DNA from: Gammaproteobacteria bacterium UBA3067
GTDB lineage: Bacteria > Pseudomonadota > Gammaproteobacteria > Pseudomonadales > UBA3067
Reading direction: 5' to 3'
Assembly (NCBI GenBank): GCA_002366835.1
Contig: DFBZ01000161.1
Coordinates: 1-64,000 of the forward strand
DNA: 64,000 bases
In this document: one piece after another, positions 62,835 to 64,000 of the stretch
Position numbering within the stretch: position 1 is the stretch's first letter
How the letters are laid out: the number at the start of each line of letters is the position of its first letter
The notes under the pieces: model-generated
What the model saw: the letters and a program-made list of their open reading frames with translations, nothing else
What the model was told of the DNA's origin: nothing
Database searches by the model: none
Position numbers and translations under genes: made by a program

Positions 62835-64000
62835 ATGGATTATTTCAACTACCAACAATCTTCACTCTTTGCGGAAGATAATTCCATTTCGGAGCTGGCC
62901 GAACGCTATGGCACCCCCTGCTATATTTATTCTCGCGCCACCCTCGAGCGTCACTGGCATGCCTTTAATAACGCCTTTGGTGATTATCCACATAAAATTT
63001 GCTATGCAGTAAAAGCCAATTCCAATATTGCCGTACTGAACCTGCTAAGCCGCCTCGGCTCCGGCTTTGACATCGTCTCAATTGGTGAGCTTGAGCGGGT
63101 GCTTGCAGCGGGCGGCGACCCCGCTAAGGTTGTCTTTTCAGGCGTTGGTAAGCAAGCACATGAGATCCAGCGCGCACTGGAAGTGGGCATTCACTGCTTT
63201 AACGTGGAGTCTGTCCCTGAATTAGCTCGCATCAATGCCGTGGCCAAAACACTGGGCGTCTTGGCTCCCGTATCCTTGCGTATTAACCCCGATGTCGACC
63301 CTGAGACCCACCCTTATATTTCCACTGGGCTTAAGGAAAATAAATTCGGCATAGGCTTTGATCAAGCCCTTGAAGCTTACCAACAGGCTCATGCCTTTGA
63401 CGGCCTTAAGGTCGTTGGCATTGACTGCCACATTGGCTCGCAACTCACTCAACTACAACCCTTTCTTGATGCTCTGGATCGCGTTTTAAGCCTCTACCAA
63501 CAGCTTTCTAAAGAAGGCATTCAGATCAAACACCTTGATATCGGTGGCGGTCTCGGAGTGCGTTATGATGACGAAACACCGCCCGAACCAGCACAGTATG
63601 CGGCGGCGGTTCTGGAAAAAATACGCCCCACCGGCCTAGAGCTTATTATGGAGCCCGGACGCGCCATTGCGGCCAATGCGGGCATTCTGGTCACCCAGGT
63701 GGAATTCCTCAAAGAAGGCGAGGACAGGCATTTCGCCATCGTCGATGCTGCAATGAACGACTTGCTTCGCCCATCCCTTTACCAGGCTTGGCAGGCAATT
63801 ATTCCGGTTGAAAAGCGAATAGATATTAATAGCGTCGCCTATGACGTAGTTGGCCCCGTTTGTGAAACCGGCGATTACCTCGGCAAGGATAGGCAGCTTG
63901 CCATAGAACCCGGCGACCTACTTGCGGTGCGCTCAGCAGGTGCCTATGGTTTCACCATGAGTTCCAACTACAATAGCCGAAACCGCCCTGCAGAGCTTAT
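62835..64000 (+). CDS. lysA: diaminopimelate decarboxylase (partial, runs off the window)
   Basis: LysA is a PLP enzyme that decarboxylates meso-DAP to lysine. The 388 visible residues run from ATG at 62835 past base 64000 with no stop. The cofactor lysine is in ICYAVKANSNIAVL, and the later motifs GSGFDIVSIGELERV, GLKENKFGIG, DCHIGSQL, LDIGGGLGV, EPGRAIAANAG and GPVCETGDYLG are all present. The usual full length is about 415, so only the last few dozen codons are missing. dapF probably follows outside. Confidence 0.95.
   Translation, partial: MDYFNYQQSSLFAEDNSISELAERYGTPCYIYSRATLERHWHAFNNAFGDYPHKICYAVKANSNIAVLNLLSRLGSGFDIVSIGELERVLAAGGDPAKVVFSGVGKQAHEIQRALEVGIHCFNVESVPELARINAVAKTLGVLAPVSLRINPDVDPETHPYISTGLKENKFGIGFDQALEAYQQAHAFDGLKVVGIDCHIGSQLTQLQPFLDALDRVLSLYQQLSKEGIQIKHLDIGGGLGVRYDDETPPEPAQYAAAVLEKIRPTGLELIMEPGRAIAANAGILVTQVEFLKEGEDRHFAIVDAAMNDLLRPSLYQAWQAIIPVEKRIDINSVAYDVVGPVCETGDYLGKDRQLAIEPGDLLAVRSAGAYGFTMSSNYNSRNRPAEL

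Noticed and set aside
1..64000. tRNA genes, prophage or restriction/defence islands
   Set aside because: No TTCGA-type T-arm context with matching acceptor stem, no phage or restriction-type protein families were seen; the gene content is core metabolism and signalling.

Overview
The window is a bacterial chromosome segment with dense, mostly housekeeping genes. The proteins and gene order point to a marine gammaproteobacterium. Several blocks match what I know of Pseudomonas and Cellvibrionales gene order: tyrS/M23 peptidase/anmK/erpA/argC; hemL-thiE-thiD; xseB-ispA-dxs; rppH-ptsP-lgt-thyA-folA; 6S RNA-fau-ilvA-rpiA; and lptM-lysA. I place it near Cellvibrionales by inference only. I see no prophage, plasmid, CRISPR array, tRNA or intact insertion sequence.

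Layout. Bases 1-468 hold the promoter stack and boxA of an rRNA operon that reads leftward out of the window. Bases 469-7137 carry tyrS, an M23 cell-wall peptidase, anmK (anhydro-muramic acid recycling), erpA (Fe-S carrier), a bactofilin, a DUF6776-like membrane protein and argC. Bases 7250-12374 carry a ClC transporter, then cofactor genes hemJ, thiD, thiE and hemL, closed by a bidirectional terminator. Bases 12437-18128 carry a PstS-like protein with a porin behind a candidate Pho box, an unknown membrane protein, two PilZ proteins and a motA-motB stator. Bases 18566-21996 are the isoprenoid block xseB-ispA-dxs. Bases 22004-31531 hold an unknown outer-membrane barrel/lipoprotein pair, ribA, a retropepsin-like protease, a fused PP2C phosphatase-Ser/Thr kinase, ppa and DUF2333. 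Bases 31853-41320 hold dsbD, aroQ, prmA, a zinc-ribbon membrane protein, dusB-fis and purH-purD. Bases 41638-45161 hold a CHASE-PAS histidine kinase, a single-domain response regulator and a lipoprotein. Bases 45225-54412 hold mtnA, a hemerythrin-like protein, folA-thyA-lgt-TSUP, an NRDE/TANGO2 protein, ptsP-rppH and a HAD phosphatase. Bases 54491-64000 hold 6S RNA, fau, a 41-residue membrane protein, a TraF-like outer-membrane protein, ilvA, rpiA, class I adenylate cyclase, lptM and the start of lysA.

The most unusual content is a set of small non-coding mobile-element-like repeats. There are three apparently intact MITE-like elements (18225-18482, 33701-33863, 43780-44015), each with terminal inverted repeats and flanked by short T/A-rich direct repeats containing TAA, plus several solitary ends or fragments. 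Two sit exactly on the stop codon of the upstream gene (dsbD and the histidine kinase), so the stop survives in the duplicated target. One separates a histidine kinase from its response regulator. One is a near full-length imperfect palindrome. I found no gene cluster I would call a new defence or metabolic system; the barrel/lipoprotein pair at 22004-25674 is the largest block without a recognised function.
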